DNA from: DASPGQ01 sp035457705 | GTDB taxonomy: Bacteria > Acidobacteriota > Vicinamibacteria > Marinacidobacterales > SMYC01 | DNA length: 64,000 nt | Assembly: GCA_035457705.1 (NCBI GenBank) | Contig: DATIBD010000103.1 | Coordinates: 124,001-188,000 of the forward strand | Direction: 5' to 3' | Shown here: positions 44,202-53,024 of the stretch, in pieces | Position numbering within the stretch: position 1 is the stretch's first letter | How the letters are laid out: the number at the start of each line of letters is the position of its first letter | The notes under the pieces: model-generated | The model's database searches: none | Told to the model about the DNA's origin: nothing | The model's input: the letters and a program-made list of their open reading frames with translations, nothing else | Made by a program: the position numbers and the translations under genes

Positions 44202-45677
44202 ATGATCTACCTCACCGTCGTCGCCGTCTACCTGGCTTTCCTCGTTGCCGTGAGCATTTACCGATCCCGGAAAGTGCGAACCCAGGACGATTTCATGGTT
44301 GCGGGCCGAAGCGTCCCGTGGCAATTCCTCGTCGGTACGCTCGTCTGCACCTGGATTGGCTCGGGAAGCCTTTTCGGCGGTGCGGGGAGGGCGTTCCGCG
44401 AGGGATTCTCGGCGCTGTGGATGAGCGCCGGCGCATGGCTGGGAATCTTGGTCGTCTACTTCCTCGCGGGTCGTGTCCGGCGGATCGCCCAATACACCGT
44501 GCCCGATCTCCTGGAGACCCGGTATCATCCCGCCGCGCGCATCCTAGGGACACTCGCCATCATGATCGGCTATCTGACGATCGCCGGCTATCAGTTCATC
44601 GGCGGGGGAAGACTCTTGAACATCCTCTATCCGGATATCTCTCCCACGGCGGGAAAGGCGATCGTATGTGGCCTCGTCATCGTGTTCACGGTCACGGCAG
44701 GGATGCTCTCGATCGTGGCCCTCGATGTCTTCAACGGCATCATCATCATCGTGAGCATACTCATCGCCGCGCCTCTCGCGCTCGACGCCGCAGGCGGCTG
44801 GGGCACACTGACCGCGACGCTCCCGGAAACGCATTTTACCGTCACGGGGCGTCTGGGGCTCTCGGCGGCCCTGGGATTGTTTCTTCCCACGCTGTTCCTC
44901 CTTCTTGGGGAAAGCAGCATGTACCAGAAGTTCTTCGCCGCGAAGGACGAGGCGGCGGCGCGGAAGGCCGTGATCGGCATGGTGCTCGGCGTCATCGTCG
45001 TGGAGACCCTGCTGGATACCACCGCAGTTTTTGGCGCGGGAGTGTACTGGAACGACCCCACGTTCTTGGCGAGCGACGGAGGTTGGGATGCGCGCACCAC
45101 GGAGACGATCCTGCTGGTCTTTGCGCGGAACAACCTGCCCGTCGGGGCGGGGTGCCTTCTCCTCGCGGGCGCGGTCGCCATCGTTTTCTCGACCGCTACT
45201 ACCTTCTTACTGGTCCCCTCCACCGGCTTCGCCCGGGACATCTTTCAGCGCTTCATCGACCCCGACGTGAGCGAGAGGAAGCTGATCTTCATCCAAAGGC
45301 TCGCGATCATCATTCTCGCCGGGTTGGCCTACTTGGTCACGACTCGCTTCACCAGCATCCTAGACATGGCCCTGTACGCCTATACCATCGTCGGGGCGGC
45401 CGTGACTCCGGCGCTTCTTGCCGCTTTCCTCTGGAAGCGCGTCACACCCCTCGGGGGGGTGCTTTCCATCTCCCTGGGAACGGCGGTGACGATCGTTTTT
45501 GCCGTTCTCCATCAAAGCGGCCTCGACAGCCTCGACCTGGGCCTGTTCGAGCTGCCCATCGACTACGATTACATTTTTTATCCGGCGGCGACCGCGTCGT
45601 TTCTCGGTCTTGTCGTGGGGAGTCTCTCTACCCCACCCTCACCCGAGAGCGTTTGGAAGAAGTTCGTCACCGGGTGA
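44202..45677 (+). CDS. Sodium:solute symporter (SSS family)
   Basis: A 491-residue inner-membrane transporter with about 13 hydrophobic helices. Family features include D-D-F-M-V-A-G-R-S-V-P after the first helix, the G-S-G-S-L-F-G-G-A-G-R-A-F loop of helix 2, the A-Q-Y-T-V-P-D-L-L-E-T-R-Y-H motif, and F-S-T-A-T-T-F-L-L-V-P-S near helix 9, which corresponds to a sodium-site region. The solute is not predictable. Its stop overlaps the first possible start of a hydratase-like gene (GTGA), so an acyl or organic-acid substrate is conceivable but unproven. Confidence 0.92.
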   Translation: MIYLTVVAVYLAFLVAVSIYRSRKVRTQDDFMVAGRSVPWQFLVGTLVCTWIGSGSLFGGAGRAFREGFSALWMSAGAWLGILVVYFLAGRVRRIAQYTVPDLLETRYHPAARILGTLAIMIGYLTIAGYQFIGGGRLLNILYPDISPTAGKAIVCGLVIVFTVTAGMLSIVALDVFNGIIIIVSILIAAPLALDAAGGWGTLTATLPETHFTVTGRLGLSAALGLFLPTLFLLLGESSMYQKFFAAKDEAAARKAVIGMVLGVIVVETLLDTTAVFGAGVYWNDPTFLASDGGWDARTTETILLVFARNNLPVGAGCLLLAGAVAIVFSTATTFLLVPSTGFARDIFQRFIDPDVSERKLIFIQRLAIIILAGLAYLVTTRFTSILDMALYAYTIVGAAVTPALLAAFLWKRVTPLGGVLSISLGTAVTIVFAVLHQSGLDSLDLGLFELPIDYDYIFYPAATASFLGLVVGSLSTPPSPESVWKKFVTG

Positions 45678-45688
45678 GGAGGTCCGTT

Positions 45689-46465
45689 TTGTCCTACGAG
45701 CGAGTTCGAATCGAGCCAACGACGCCCGTGGCCCGGCTCACGATGAGCTGGGCCGAGAAAAGAAACGCCCTTTCCCTGCAGATGATGGAGGAGCTGATCG
45801 CGGGCCTGACCGAGCTGGGCGCGAGCTCCGGCGTCCGAGCCATTATTCTCGGAGCGCAAGGCAACGTGTTCTCCGCAGGTCACTACCTCCCGGAGATGAT
45901 TGGAAAGGACCTCCGCGACCAACGACACGTGTTCGACACCTGTGTGTCGCTCATGGAGACGGTGCAGAAGATCTCCCAGCCGGTCGTGGCCGAAGTGCCG
46001 GGAGTCGCTACCGCAGCCGGCTGCCAGCTCGTCGCGACCTGTGATCTGGCGGTAGCGGTGGACGAAGCGCGCTTTGCCACGCCGGGGGTGAAGATCGGCC
46101 TTTTCTGCACGACGCCCATGGTCGCCCTCTCGCGAGCCGTGGGGCGCAAACGAGCCATGGAGATGCTGCTCACCGGCGAGTTCATCGATGCGGGCACCGC
46201 GAGAGACTGGGGGCTAGTCAATTACGTCGTGCCCCGGGAGGCTCTTCGCGAGACGGCAGAGCGACTCGCGGCCAAGGTTGCCGAGGCCAGCTCGCTCGTC
46301 GTCGCCCTTGGCAAACAAGCCTTCTACTCCCAGATCGATCTCGATCAGGGGAAGGCTTACCAGTATGCCAAGGAAGTAATGAGCATGAACGCCCTCGCTC
46401 TCGATGCGCAGGAGGGTATGAGCGCTTTTCTCGAGAAGCGACCGCCGAGCTGGCAGGGGCGCTGA
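45689..46465 (+). CDS. Enoyl-CoA hydratase/isomerase-family protein, ECHDC3-like
   Basis: A 258-residue crotonase-fold protein. The CoA-binding and oxyanion elements are present: E-K-R-N-A-L-S, N-V-F-S-A-G-H, and G-V-A-T-A-A-G-C-Q-L-V-A-T-C-D-L. The stretch P-G-V-K-I-G-L-F-C-T-T-P resembles the mitochondrial ECHDC3 group, which lacks the two catalytic glutamates of classical hydratases, so hydratase activity is doubtful. TTG 45689 is favoured because GAGGAGG (45676-45682) lies six bases upstream; GTG 45674, overlapping the symporter stop, is the alternative. Confidence 0.85.
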   Translation: MSYERVRIEPTTPVARLTMSWAEKRNALSLQMMEELIAGLTELGASSGVRAIILGAQGNVFSAGHYLPEMIGKDLRDQRHVFDTCVSLMETVQKISQPVVAEVPGVATAAGCQLVATCDLAVAVDEARFATPGVKIGLFCTTPMVALSRAVGRKRAMEMLLTGEFIDAGTARDWGLVNYVVPREALRETAERLAAKVAEASSLVVALGKQAFYSQIDLDQGKAYQYAKEVMSMNALALDAQEGMSAFLEKRPPSWQGR

Positions 46466-46489
46466 CGCATCGATTCGCCGTCGAGCCCT

Positions 46490-47326
46490 TCACTCGCCGG
46501 GAACGTCTTCACGCTCCAAACGGTAGAAGGCGCTATTTCCCGCACGGTGAACCGAGCGGATTGAGTAGCTCCTGGCGAAATAGGCCTGACAGATCCGACG
46601 GAGCTTCATTCTCCAGTCGAGCGCGAGGTCCTTGTCAGCCGCCATGAGATCGTTGATCGTCCGGGGGAGCTCGATCAGCACCGCGTCGTCGGCGCGGTCG
46701 AGCTCGAGCTCATCCTCGCAGGCGAGAAATCCCGACAGGTTGCGGACGCGATTCACCCGAGGAAGATTTTCCCAATCCGGGAGCTCGGCCAAATGGCCCT
46801 CGCGAGCCTGCTCGACTCGCTCCGAGCGAAGCAACCACTCAGCCTCGAAACGGTCCGTGGGGACTCCCCCGTGGAGCGGGCTACGGCTCTCGCCGTAAAG
46901 GTTCACGCGGTACTTGCGGACGATGGCGCCGAGGCGGTTGATGTTGAGATTGGCGTTCGGGGCCTGAAGGGGGTCGAAGGTCCAGTTGATCCAATCGATC
47001 CCCTGCGCCAGAGCGCGGTCGCGTTGCGCCCATTTGAGACGCTCACCTAGTCGCTGACCCCGGTAGCTCGGTTGCACGGCAAGCATGTGGGAATGGTGAA
47101 AAGGCCTCCGGCCGTCCCATCCCGAGAACCCGCACACGAACCCGACCATGGCGCCGTCGAGCTCGTCATCGAAGGCACCGATACAAACGCCGCCGAAATG
47201 GTGCATCGCCAAGAGGTGCATTTCCGGGACGGCATCGGCCGCCGAGAATCCCCAGACTTCCATCTGGAGTCGAACGCAAGCCTGGTAATCGCAAATTCGC
47301 TCGAAATCGCGGACGGAAATGGCCAT
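46490..47326 (-). CDS. GNAT-superfamily protein (COG3375-like)
   Basis: A 278-residue predicted acetyltransferase. The acetyl-CoA-binding segment reads M-L-A-V-Q-P-S-Y-R-G-Q-R-L-G, preceded by a G-F-V-C-G-F strand, and the N-terminus has the R-I-C-D-Y-Q-A-C-V-R-L-Q-M-E-V-W-G block seen in COG3375. The C-terminal part, I-N-W-T-F-D-P-L-Q-A-P-N-A-N-L-N-I, is also typical of that group. Substrate unknown. ATG 47326 begins the conserved part and has a TATGAT exactly six bases upstream, so a leaderless message is predicted; the frame is open to 47452 without support. Confidence 0.85.
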   Translation of the reverse strand: MAISVRDFERICDYQACVRLQMEVWGFSAADAVPEMHLLAMHHFGGVCIGAFDDELDGAMVGFVCGFSGWDGRRPFHHSHMLAVQPSYRGQRLGERLKWAQRDRALAQGIDWINWTFDPLQAPNANLNINRLGAIVRKYRVNLYGESRSPLHGGVPTDRFEAEWLLRSERVEQAREGHLAELPDWENLPRVNRVRNLSGFLACEDELELDRADDAVLIELPRTINDLMAADKDLALDWRMKLRRICQAYFARSYSIRSVHRAGNSAFYRLEREDVPGE

Positions 47327-47332
47327 GGGCGA

Positions 47333-47338
47333 ATCATA
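47333..47338 (-). promoter_or_regulatory. -10 box placed for a leaderless GNAT mRNA
   Basis: On the minus strand TATGAT is followed by exactly six bases and then ATG 47326. No Shine-Dalgarno sequence lies in between. The arrangement equals that at 2696 and 59838. Confidence 0.5.
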
Positions 47339-47357
47339 TGAGCGCCACCGGGGGCGG

Positions 47358-48749
47358 TCAATCCACCGCGTCCACGCGAGCCAGGTCCGCTTCCGCCGTC
47401 TCCAAAAGCGAAGCTTCCTCCTGGCCATCCTGGGGAAAGGTAGCCATTCCAAAGCGGAGCCGGGGAATGATGGGTGGCAGGCTGTCGTCCACGCGGAAGG
47501 GACTCTTGTTCAGGGCTCGACGCAGTCGGGCAACGAAACGATCCCCGCCGTATCGGTCGCACGCGAAGGCGGAGGCTGCAACCCGATGGGTCGCCGACAG
47601 CACGGCCACGAGGTCGGCATCCCTGAGTGATGCCTTCACCAGCTCGGCGACATGCCAGAGCACCCGCTCCCTCGCTTGCTTGCCCAGAAGCTCGACGATC
47701 TGAGCCATGTCGTCGACCTCGATGAGGATGATCGTGAGCGGCTTGTATACGCGCTTGCATTTCGACAGCTCCCGCTTCGCCTGGTGCTGGAATTCGTCCT
47801 GCTCGAGATAAGGGACCACCCCTTGGCTCACCGCCGTCTGGACTTCATTCGAAGGCCGTTGCTCGGGAGCTCCGTCTTCTTGGGACTTCAACAGGCGCTC
47901 CAGCTCGTCCCTCGAGAAAATCTGGTAATCCGGCGCCGCCGGGGCCTCGCCGCCGCTCCGGCTCGTTGCCTCCTCGACCGGCGGCGGGTCTGGCTCAGCT
48001 TGTGCGAATCGGGGCTCCTCGTTTCGTGCCTCGGTTTCGGCGCCTTCGCTTTCCGAAGGTCGGTCGTCTTGCCCATCGCCGCTCCCGCCGGAAATCTCGT
48101 GCCCCGACCAGGTCGTTTCGACGACCTTTTCACCCTGCGCCGCATCCTCAGTTGTCGAACCTTGTGCGACCGCTTCATCCTGGCTCGAGGTCATCGGGGG
48201 AGACTCGGCTCGGGTGGGAGAACGGCTCAGAGCGGCGAGGGCCGAGTCGCTCGCCTCGCGACCCGAGCCCCTGCCGAACAGCCGCTCGAGCAACCCCAAT
48301 CGGGCCTGTCGTTTCGATCGGGCCAATCGGAACCCCTTGGCGGGACGGGCAGCGGGCTCGGTCGATTCTCCCGACCGAAGCCGAGTGACCAGTCGCTGCA
48401 TATCCAGGGGACGAAAGGGTTTCGTGACGAAGCCGTCGGCTCGAAACTGATTCGTGGCCTCCTGACGATACTGCTGCTTCAGATAGACGCCCGTCACGAT
48501 GATCACCCGCGTTTTCTTGAGCTCCGGATCGGACTTGATCTGCAGGCAGAGATCGAACCCGGACACACCGGGCAGAAGGGCGTCTAGGAGCACCACATCT
48601 GGCTTCAGCCCGCGCACGCTCTGCATGACTTCGTGCGGGTCCTTGATGGTGACGAGAGTGCTATTCAGCGGGCGGAGGGATTCGACGAGGAGATCGAGAT
48701 CGTTGGCACTGTCGTCGACGATGACAATAGTAGAAGTGGGATCCGTCAT
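47358..48749 (-). CDS. Response regulator with degenerate GGDEF domain
   Basis: A 463-residue protein. Residues 1-122 form a receiver domain with acidic pocket Asp12-Asp13, phosphoacceptor Asp56 in V-V-L-L-D-A-L-L-P-G and the conserved Lys in V-T-K-P-F-R-P. An acidic, Ser/Glu/Pro-rich linker of about 170 residues follows. The C-terminal 150 residues resemble a GGDEF domain, but the signature reads R-Y-G-G-D-R-F near residue 400: the catalytic Glu is Arg, and the preceding helix carries an insertion. It is unlikely to make cyclic-di-GMP and may bind a nucleotide or partner. The first codon is ATG 48749; GTG 48752 precedes it. Confidence 0.83.
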   Translation of the reverse strand: MTDPTSTIVIVDDSANDLDLLVESLRPLNSTLVTIKDPHEVMQSVRGLKPDVVLLDALLPGVSGFDLCLQIKSDPELKKTRVIIVTGVYLKQQYRQEATNQFRADGFVTKPFRPLDMQRLVTRLRSGESTEPAARPAKGFRLARSKRQARLGLLERLFGRGSGREASDSALAALSRSPTRAESPPMTSSQDEAVAQGSTTEDAAQGEKVVETTWSGHEISGGSGDGQDDRPSESEGAETEARNEEPRFAQAEPDPPPVEEATSRSGGEAPAAPDYQIFSRDELERLLKSQEDGAPEQRPSNEVQTAVSQGVVPYLEQDEFQHQAKRELSKCKRVYKPLTIILIEVDDMAQIVELLGKQARERVLWHVAELVKASLRDADLVAVLSATHRVAASAFACDRYGGDRFVARLRRALNKSPFRVDDSLPPIIPRLRFGMATFPQDGQEEASLLETAEADLARVDAVD

Positions 48750-48825
48750 CACAGCGCTCGGTGTCAGTGCGACTATGCTCCCCGTCTTGGGCGCAATCTT
48801 CCAGAAGCAAAAGCAACGCGTGGAC

Positions 48826-48831
48826 TATAAT
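48826..48831 (+). promoter_or_regulatory. lspA: -10 box upstream of lspA
   Basis: A perfect TATAAT on the plus strand, 71 bases before the lspA ATG, in the 153-base region divergent from the response regulator. No good -35 hexamer is seen at 16-18 bases. It could drive the whole lspA-to-YheT gene chain. Confidence 0.45.
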
Positions 48832-48902
48832 CTTAGTGTATCTTCGAACTCCCTCGATTGCGAACGGATTGAAGGACTTCGGAGCGAAGTGTTAGTCTCT
48901 CG

Positions 48903-49436
48903 ATGGTGACCAAAATGTTGGTGAGGCTTCTGATGGTCCTGGTGGGCGTCGTCACTTTGGATCAGGTTACGAAATCAATGGTGACCTCGAGACTCACCCT
49001 GGGGCAGAGCCTAGAAGTCATTCCCGACTTTCTCCACTTGACGCTGGTCAGGAACTCGGGAATGGCATTCGGGCTCCTGTCCGGGAGCGACGTGCCATAC
49101 AAGACCGTGCTGGTGACGTTTCTTTCTCTGGGAGCCCTCGCCGCGGTTGTCTATTACGCGCTCCTGTCGACGCGCAGCGAGACACTGACGCGCTTCGGTC
49201 TCGCCTTCATCCTGGGCGGCGCGGTCGGCAACATCATCGATCGGATTCGTCTCGGATACGTCGTCGACTTCGTCGACGTCTTCTATCACGATACGCATTG
49301 GCCCGCTTTCAACGTGGCCGACTCGTGCATCTGCGTGGGAGTGGGGCTTCTGATTCTCGACAGCTTTCGCCGCCGAGAGGACTCACGGTCGGCTCAGGCC
49401 GATGTAGCCCGATCCGCGGTGCGTGAGGGGTCGTAG
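48903..49436 (+). CDS. lspA: Lipoprotein signal peptidase (signal peptidase II)
   Basis: A 177-residue inner-membrane aspartyl protease that cleaves prolipoprotein signal peptides. It has four membrane helices, the N-S-G-M-A-F-G block, and the two catalytic aspartates, Asp122 in G-Y-V-V-D and Asp140 in F-N-V-A-D-S. An ATG at codon 5 is an alternative start. It is directly followed by lgt (TAGTG overlap at 49434-49438), the enzyme acting one step earlier on the same substrates. Confidence 0.96.
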   Translation: MVTKMLVRLLMVLVGVVTLDQVTKSMVTSRLTLGQSLEVIPDFLHLTLVRNSGMAFGLLSGSDVPYKTVLVTFLSLGALAAVVYYALLSTRSETLTRFGLAFILGGAVGNIIDRIRLGYVVDFVDVFYHDTHWPAFNVADSCICVGVGLLILDSFRRREDSRSAQADVARSAVREGS

Positions 49437-50242
49437 TGTTCCCCAAGCTCGTCGATTTCGGTGAGGTCAGCCTCCTCGGCCTTCAGTTCCACGCCATCCT
49501 CCACACTTACGGGTTCCTGCTCGCCGCTGGATTCCTCATCGCCCTGAAGGTTGCCGCCATCCGAAGCAAAAAGTTCGGCGTCGAGGCCAACCTGATGATG
49601 GATTTGGGTCTCTACATCCTCGTCTCGGCCCTCGTCGGCGCCAAACTCCTCCTTCTCGTCGTCGACTGGGAGCATTACAGCCATGATCCCTTCAGCCTCG
49701 TTCGTTCGGGAGGCGTATTTTATGGGGGTCTCGTGGCTGCGGTCCTCACCTCGATTTGGTTTTTTCGAAAGCACGACCTCCCCGTCTGGATGACGACCGA
49801 CATCCTGGCACCTTCCGTAGCGCTGGGCCACGGCATCGGTAGGCTGGGCTGCTTCAGCGCCGGTTGCTGCTACGGCAAGCCGACGTCCCTCGCCTGGGGC
49901 GTCACCTTCACCGACCCATACGCCCGGGAGATCGTCGGGGTGCCCCTGAACGTGGCCCTCCACCCGACGCAACTCTACGAGGCCCTGGTGGAGTTTGCCA
50001 TTTTCGGCTTTCTGATTCACTTGGCGGGGAGAAAGAAGTTCGATGGGCAGATTTTCTGGAGCTACGTCGCGCTGTACTCCACAGCGCGGTTCGTAATCGA
50101 GTTTTTTCGGGGAGATCTCGGAAGAGGATTCGTGTTCGGTGGAGCGCTCTCCACGTCTCAGGTCATCGCATTGCTTCTCCTCGTTACCGCGACGTTCGCG
50201 CTCGCGACGCTCAGGCGGCTTCCGAGACAGCGTACTGCCTAG
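49436..50242 (+). CDS. lgt: Prolipoprotein diacylglyceryl transferase
   Basis: A 268-residue inner-membrane enzyme that attaches diacylglycerol to the lipobox cysteine. The signature G-H-G-I-G-R-L-G-C-F-S-A-G-C-C-Y-G contains the essential Arg, and H-P-T-Q-L-Y-E-A follows. Seven membrane helices are apparent. The usual Asn in the signature (N-G-C-C-Y-G) is Ala here. The start is GTG sharing one base with the lspA stop. Confidence 0.95.
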   Translation: MFPKLVDFGEVSLLGLQFHAILHTYGFLLAAGFLIALKVAAIRSKKFGVEANLMMDLGLYILVSALVGAKLLLLVVDWEHYSHDPFSLVRSGGVFYGGLVAAVLTSIWFFRKHDLPVWMTTDILAPSVALGHGIGRLGCFSAGCCYGKPTSLAWGVTFTDPYAREIVGVPLNVALHPTQLYEALVEFAIFGFLIHLAGRKKFDGQIFWSYVALYSTARFVIEFFRGDLGRGFVFGGALSTSQVIALLLLVTATFALATLRRLPRQRTA

Positions 50243-50243
50243 A

Positions 50244-51191
50244 TTGCAGACTGAAATTGGCGAGCGTCTCGAACGGTTTCTCGTCGAGCCCGCTCTGGAG
50301 GGCACCCGGCTGGACATGGCCGTGGCGGGAAAACTCGACGAGGTGAGCCGGGCTCAAGCGAAGCGCTGGATCGAGGAAGGTCGCATCCTCGTCGACGGTG
50401 TTCGGGCACGCCCTTCACGACCCTGCCGAAAGGGTGAGTGCATCGAGGTCTTCCTTCCCCCGCCGATCCCGGCGACGCCGCTCCCCGAGGCGATCCCACT
50501 CGAAGTCGTGTTCGAGGATCCCCATCTCATCGTGGTGAACAAACCTCCGGGCATGGTGGTCCATCCTTCCGCGGGCCACCCATCGGGAACTCTCGTGAAC
50601 GCCCTGTTGGCTCACTCCAGTGAGCTCAGCGGTGTCGGTGGCGTGGCGAGACCGGGAATCGTACACCGCCTGGACGCCGGGACTTCCGGGCTTCTCGTGG
50701 CCGCAAAGCAGGATCGGGCCCACCGACACCTCGGGGTCCAGTTCGCGCGCCGGGAGGTGGACAAGCGCTACGTCACCCTCGTCCACGGCGATACTCCTGA
50801 GCGAATGGTCTTCGACCGTCCTCTCGGCCGCGATCCGAGACACCGAAAGAAGATATCGAGCCGGTCGACGAGAGCGAGACCGGCCGTGACCGAGGCCGAG
50901 CTTTCGGAGAGACTGCCCTCGAGCTCCCTTCTGCAGGTGCGGATCTACACGGGACGCACGCACCAGATCCGAGTACACTTGAGCGAGGCGGGACACCCCG
51001 TCGTGGGGGACCGGGAGTATGGCGCACCGAAGCGAGGGCTCAAAATTCTCAAAGACTTCCCCCGGCCCGCCCTCCATGCCGCGAGGCTCTCGTTCGTGCA
51101 TCCGCAGACGGGCGAACGGCTCGAATTCGAGGCACCCCTGCCCCAAGACATGGTGGCGCTAATATCCAGCTTGAGGCGATGCGCAAGCTGA
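50244..51191 (+). CDS. RluD-type 23S rRNA pseudouridine synthase
   Basis: About 315 residues. An N-terminal S4 RNA-binding domain (R-L-D-M-A-V-A-G-K-L through G-R-I-L-V-D-G) is followed by the RluA-family catalytic domain, with catalytic Asp144 in H-R-L-D-A-G-T-S-G and the G-R-T-H-Q-I-R-V-H-L block. RluD makes pseudouridines in helix 69 of 23S rRNA; RluC-like specificity cannot be excluded. TTG 50244, one base after the lgt stop, is the only good start before the S4 domain; the frame is open further upstream inside lgt. Its end overlaps the next gene by 13 bases. Confidence 0.9.
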   Translation: MQTEIGERLERFLVEPALEGTRLDMAVAGKLDEVSRAQAKRWIEEGRILVDGVRARPSRPCRKGECIEVFLPPPIPATPLPEAIPLEVVFEDPHLIVVNKPPGMVVHPSAGHPSGTLVNALLAHSSELSGVGGVARPGIVHRLDAGTSGLLVAAKQDRAHRHLGVQFARREVDKRYVTLVHGDTPERMVFDRPLGRDPRHRKKISSRSTRARPAVTEAELSERLPSSSLLQVRIYTGRTHQIRVHLSEAGHPVVGDREYGAPKRGLKILKDFPRPALHAARLSFVHPQTGERLEFEAPLPQDMVALISSLRRCAS

Positions 51192-53020
51192 CGAACGCCT
51201 TAGTGGCCGGTCAGCTGGCCGCTCTTCTCGCCGCCGAGCTCGTTCTCATCTTGAACCCCGAGGTCCCTCACACTCCGGGGAACGTCCTGTCAGTGTGGGG
51301 CGTGTTCGCTATCAGCCACGGGCTAGCAGGAGCGGCTGGACTTTGGATTCTGCTACTGCTCATCGAATCGGTGCGGGGGAGAGCGCTCGGCCCCGCCTGG
51401 CTTTCGTTTCGTATCCTGACGTGGCTCTTCACCCTCGCGCTCGGCGTTTCCGCTGCCCTGTTCTGGATCAATCTCGTGAGCCTCCGGCTCTACGTCCCCT
51501 CGGAAACGGTCAGGACGCTCGCGCTCGCGGCAACGGTCGTCTCGACCGCAGCGGGCGCTCTCCTGGTGATGGGGTTCTTTCATTACTCGTTCGGCCGGAG
51601 AGGATCCATCGTGAGCTACAGCCTGTCGGGAGGTTCCCTGATCGCCGCGGTGGCGCTTCCCCTCATTCTGCGACCGCAACCCATTTCCGCGAACAACTTC
51701 CCGCGAATGCCGTTGCAGGACACGCCTTCGCTTCGCCGAATCACGCTCATCGGATTCGAAGGCGCTTCGCTGTCGTACGTCTTGCCGGCCGTGGCCGAAG
51801 GAAAACTTCCGAACTTCGCGCGGTTGATCGAGGGCGGCGCGTCCGGAGCTCTGCGCACGCTGTACCCGACCGAGTCGCTGGCGGTATGGACGAGCGTCGC
51901 AACGGGCAAGCTCCCTCGCCAGCACGGACTGAAGGGTTTTTACCGGTATCGATTTCCTTCGGTCGAGACTCCATTCTCCCTCCGTCCGCGCTGGCTCGAT
52001 TTCCGCAGCTTGGATCGTCTCGGAATCGTCAGGCGAAGCGCGGTAACGTCTTCGCTAAGGCGTACCCAACCCTTCTGGAGCATCCTCAGCCGTTTCGGAG
52101 TCAAGGTGGGGTTGTTGCGCTGGTGGGGCAGTTATCCTGCCGACCCGGTCGATGGCTTCGTGATCTCGGAGTACTTTCACCGGCAGGTTCGGGAGAGACT
52201 CGATCCGCCGTTGCCCGGGCTGACGAGTCCGGAAAGCTTGTTCGAGCGAATGAGCCCCCAAGTCGTGTTTCCGGATCAGATAGACGGCGAGGTGCTCTCC
52301 GGCTTCGTGGATACGACCATAGCGGTGCCGGGAGACGACTTTCCCTGGAAGACAGAGCTGACCCGCGCGCTCGCCGACGATATGACCTATCACCGCATCG
52401 GCAAAATGCTCAGAGAAGAGTACGAGCCAGATGTGTTCGCCACTTACTATTTCGGCCTCGACATCGTCGGTCATTACTTCACCCGTTTTCACCGGCCGGC
52501 GCGCTTCGGGGACGTCAGCGACGCCGAGAAGAGAAAATACGGCCGGGTGGTCGACGCCTATTACCGCTATCTCGACACGATCCTGGGCGAGTCCCTACAG
52601 GCGCGTTCATCCAATGAAATCTTCATCGTCCTCTCGGGGCACGGTATGGACCCCCTTCCCCTGACACGGAGAATCGTCGAGCCGTTCAAGGGGAACCTTC
52701 ACCTCTCCGGTTACCACGAGGCCTCTCCCGACGGCCTTCTGATCTTGAACGGGCCCGGGATCGCACAGGGAACCAAGATCCAGAGCGCCTCGGTTCTGGA
52801 CATCACGCCGACCCTCCTCTATCTTCTAGGCCTCCCGTTGGGCCAGGACATGGACGGAACGCTTCTCACGGAGATTTTCGCGGACGAGCTGGTTCTCAAT
52901 CAGCCGGTGACGTTCATCTCTTCGTATCACAACTTTCTCATCGAGCCGCGCCGGGATGACGTCATCGAAGCCTCTTCGCCCCTCGACGCGCTTCCCGAGC
53001 TCCTCGTCAATCCCCAGTGA
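51179..53020 (+). CDS. Membrane-anchored alkaline-phosphatase-superfamily phosphodiesterase
   Basis: A 613-residue protein with five N-terminal membrane helices (about 5-25, 38-62, 75-97, 112-135, 142-160) and then a soluble type I phosphodiesterase/nucleotide pyrophosphatase domain. Metal-site blocks are F-G-L-D-I-V-G-H, L-S-G-H-G-M and G-Y-H-E-A. The first block, usually G-x-D-G, is G-F-E-G, so one Asp ligand is Glu. The nucleophile region is P-T-E-S-L-A-V-W-T-S. The active domain probably faces the periplasm. Substrate unknown; lipid or glycan phosphoesters are possible. It overlaps the pseudouridine synthase gene and precedes pyrR by four bases. Confidence 0.85.
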   Translation: MRKLTNALVAGQLAALLAAELVLILNPEVPHTPGNVLSVWGVFAISHGLAGAAGLWILLLLIESVRGRALGPAWLSFRILTWLFTLALGVSAALFWINLVSLRLYVPSETVRTLALAATVVSTAAGALLVMGFFHYSFGRRGSIVSYSLSGGSLIAAVALPLILRPQPISANNFPRMPLQDTPSLRRITLIGFEGASLSYVLPAVAEGKLPNFARLIEGGASGALRTLYPTESLAVWTSVATGKLPRQHGLKGFYRYRFPSVETPFSLRPRWLDFRSLDRLGIVRRSAVTSSLRRTQPFWSILSRFGVKVGLLRWWGSYPADPVDGFVISEYFHRQVRERLDPPLPGLTSPESLFERMSPQVVFPDQIDGEVLSGFVDTTIAVPGDDFPWKTELTRALADDMTYHRIGKMLREEYEPDVFATYYFGLDIVGHYFTRFHRPARFGDVSDAEKRKYGRVVDAYYRYLDTILGESLQARSSNEIFIVLSGHGMDPLPLTRRIVEPFKGNLHLSGYHEASPDGLLILNGPGIAQGTKIQSASVLDITPTLLYLLGLPLGQDMDGTLLTEIFADELVLNQPVTFISSYHNFLIEPRRDDVIEASSPLDALPELLVNPQ

Positions 53021-53024
53021 GCCG

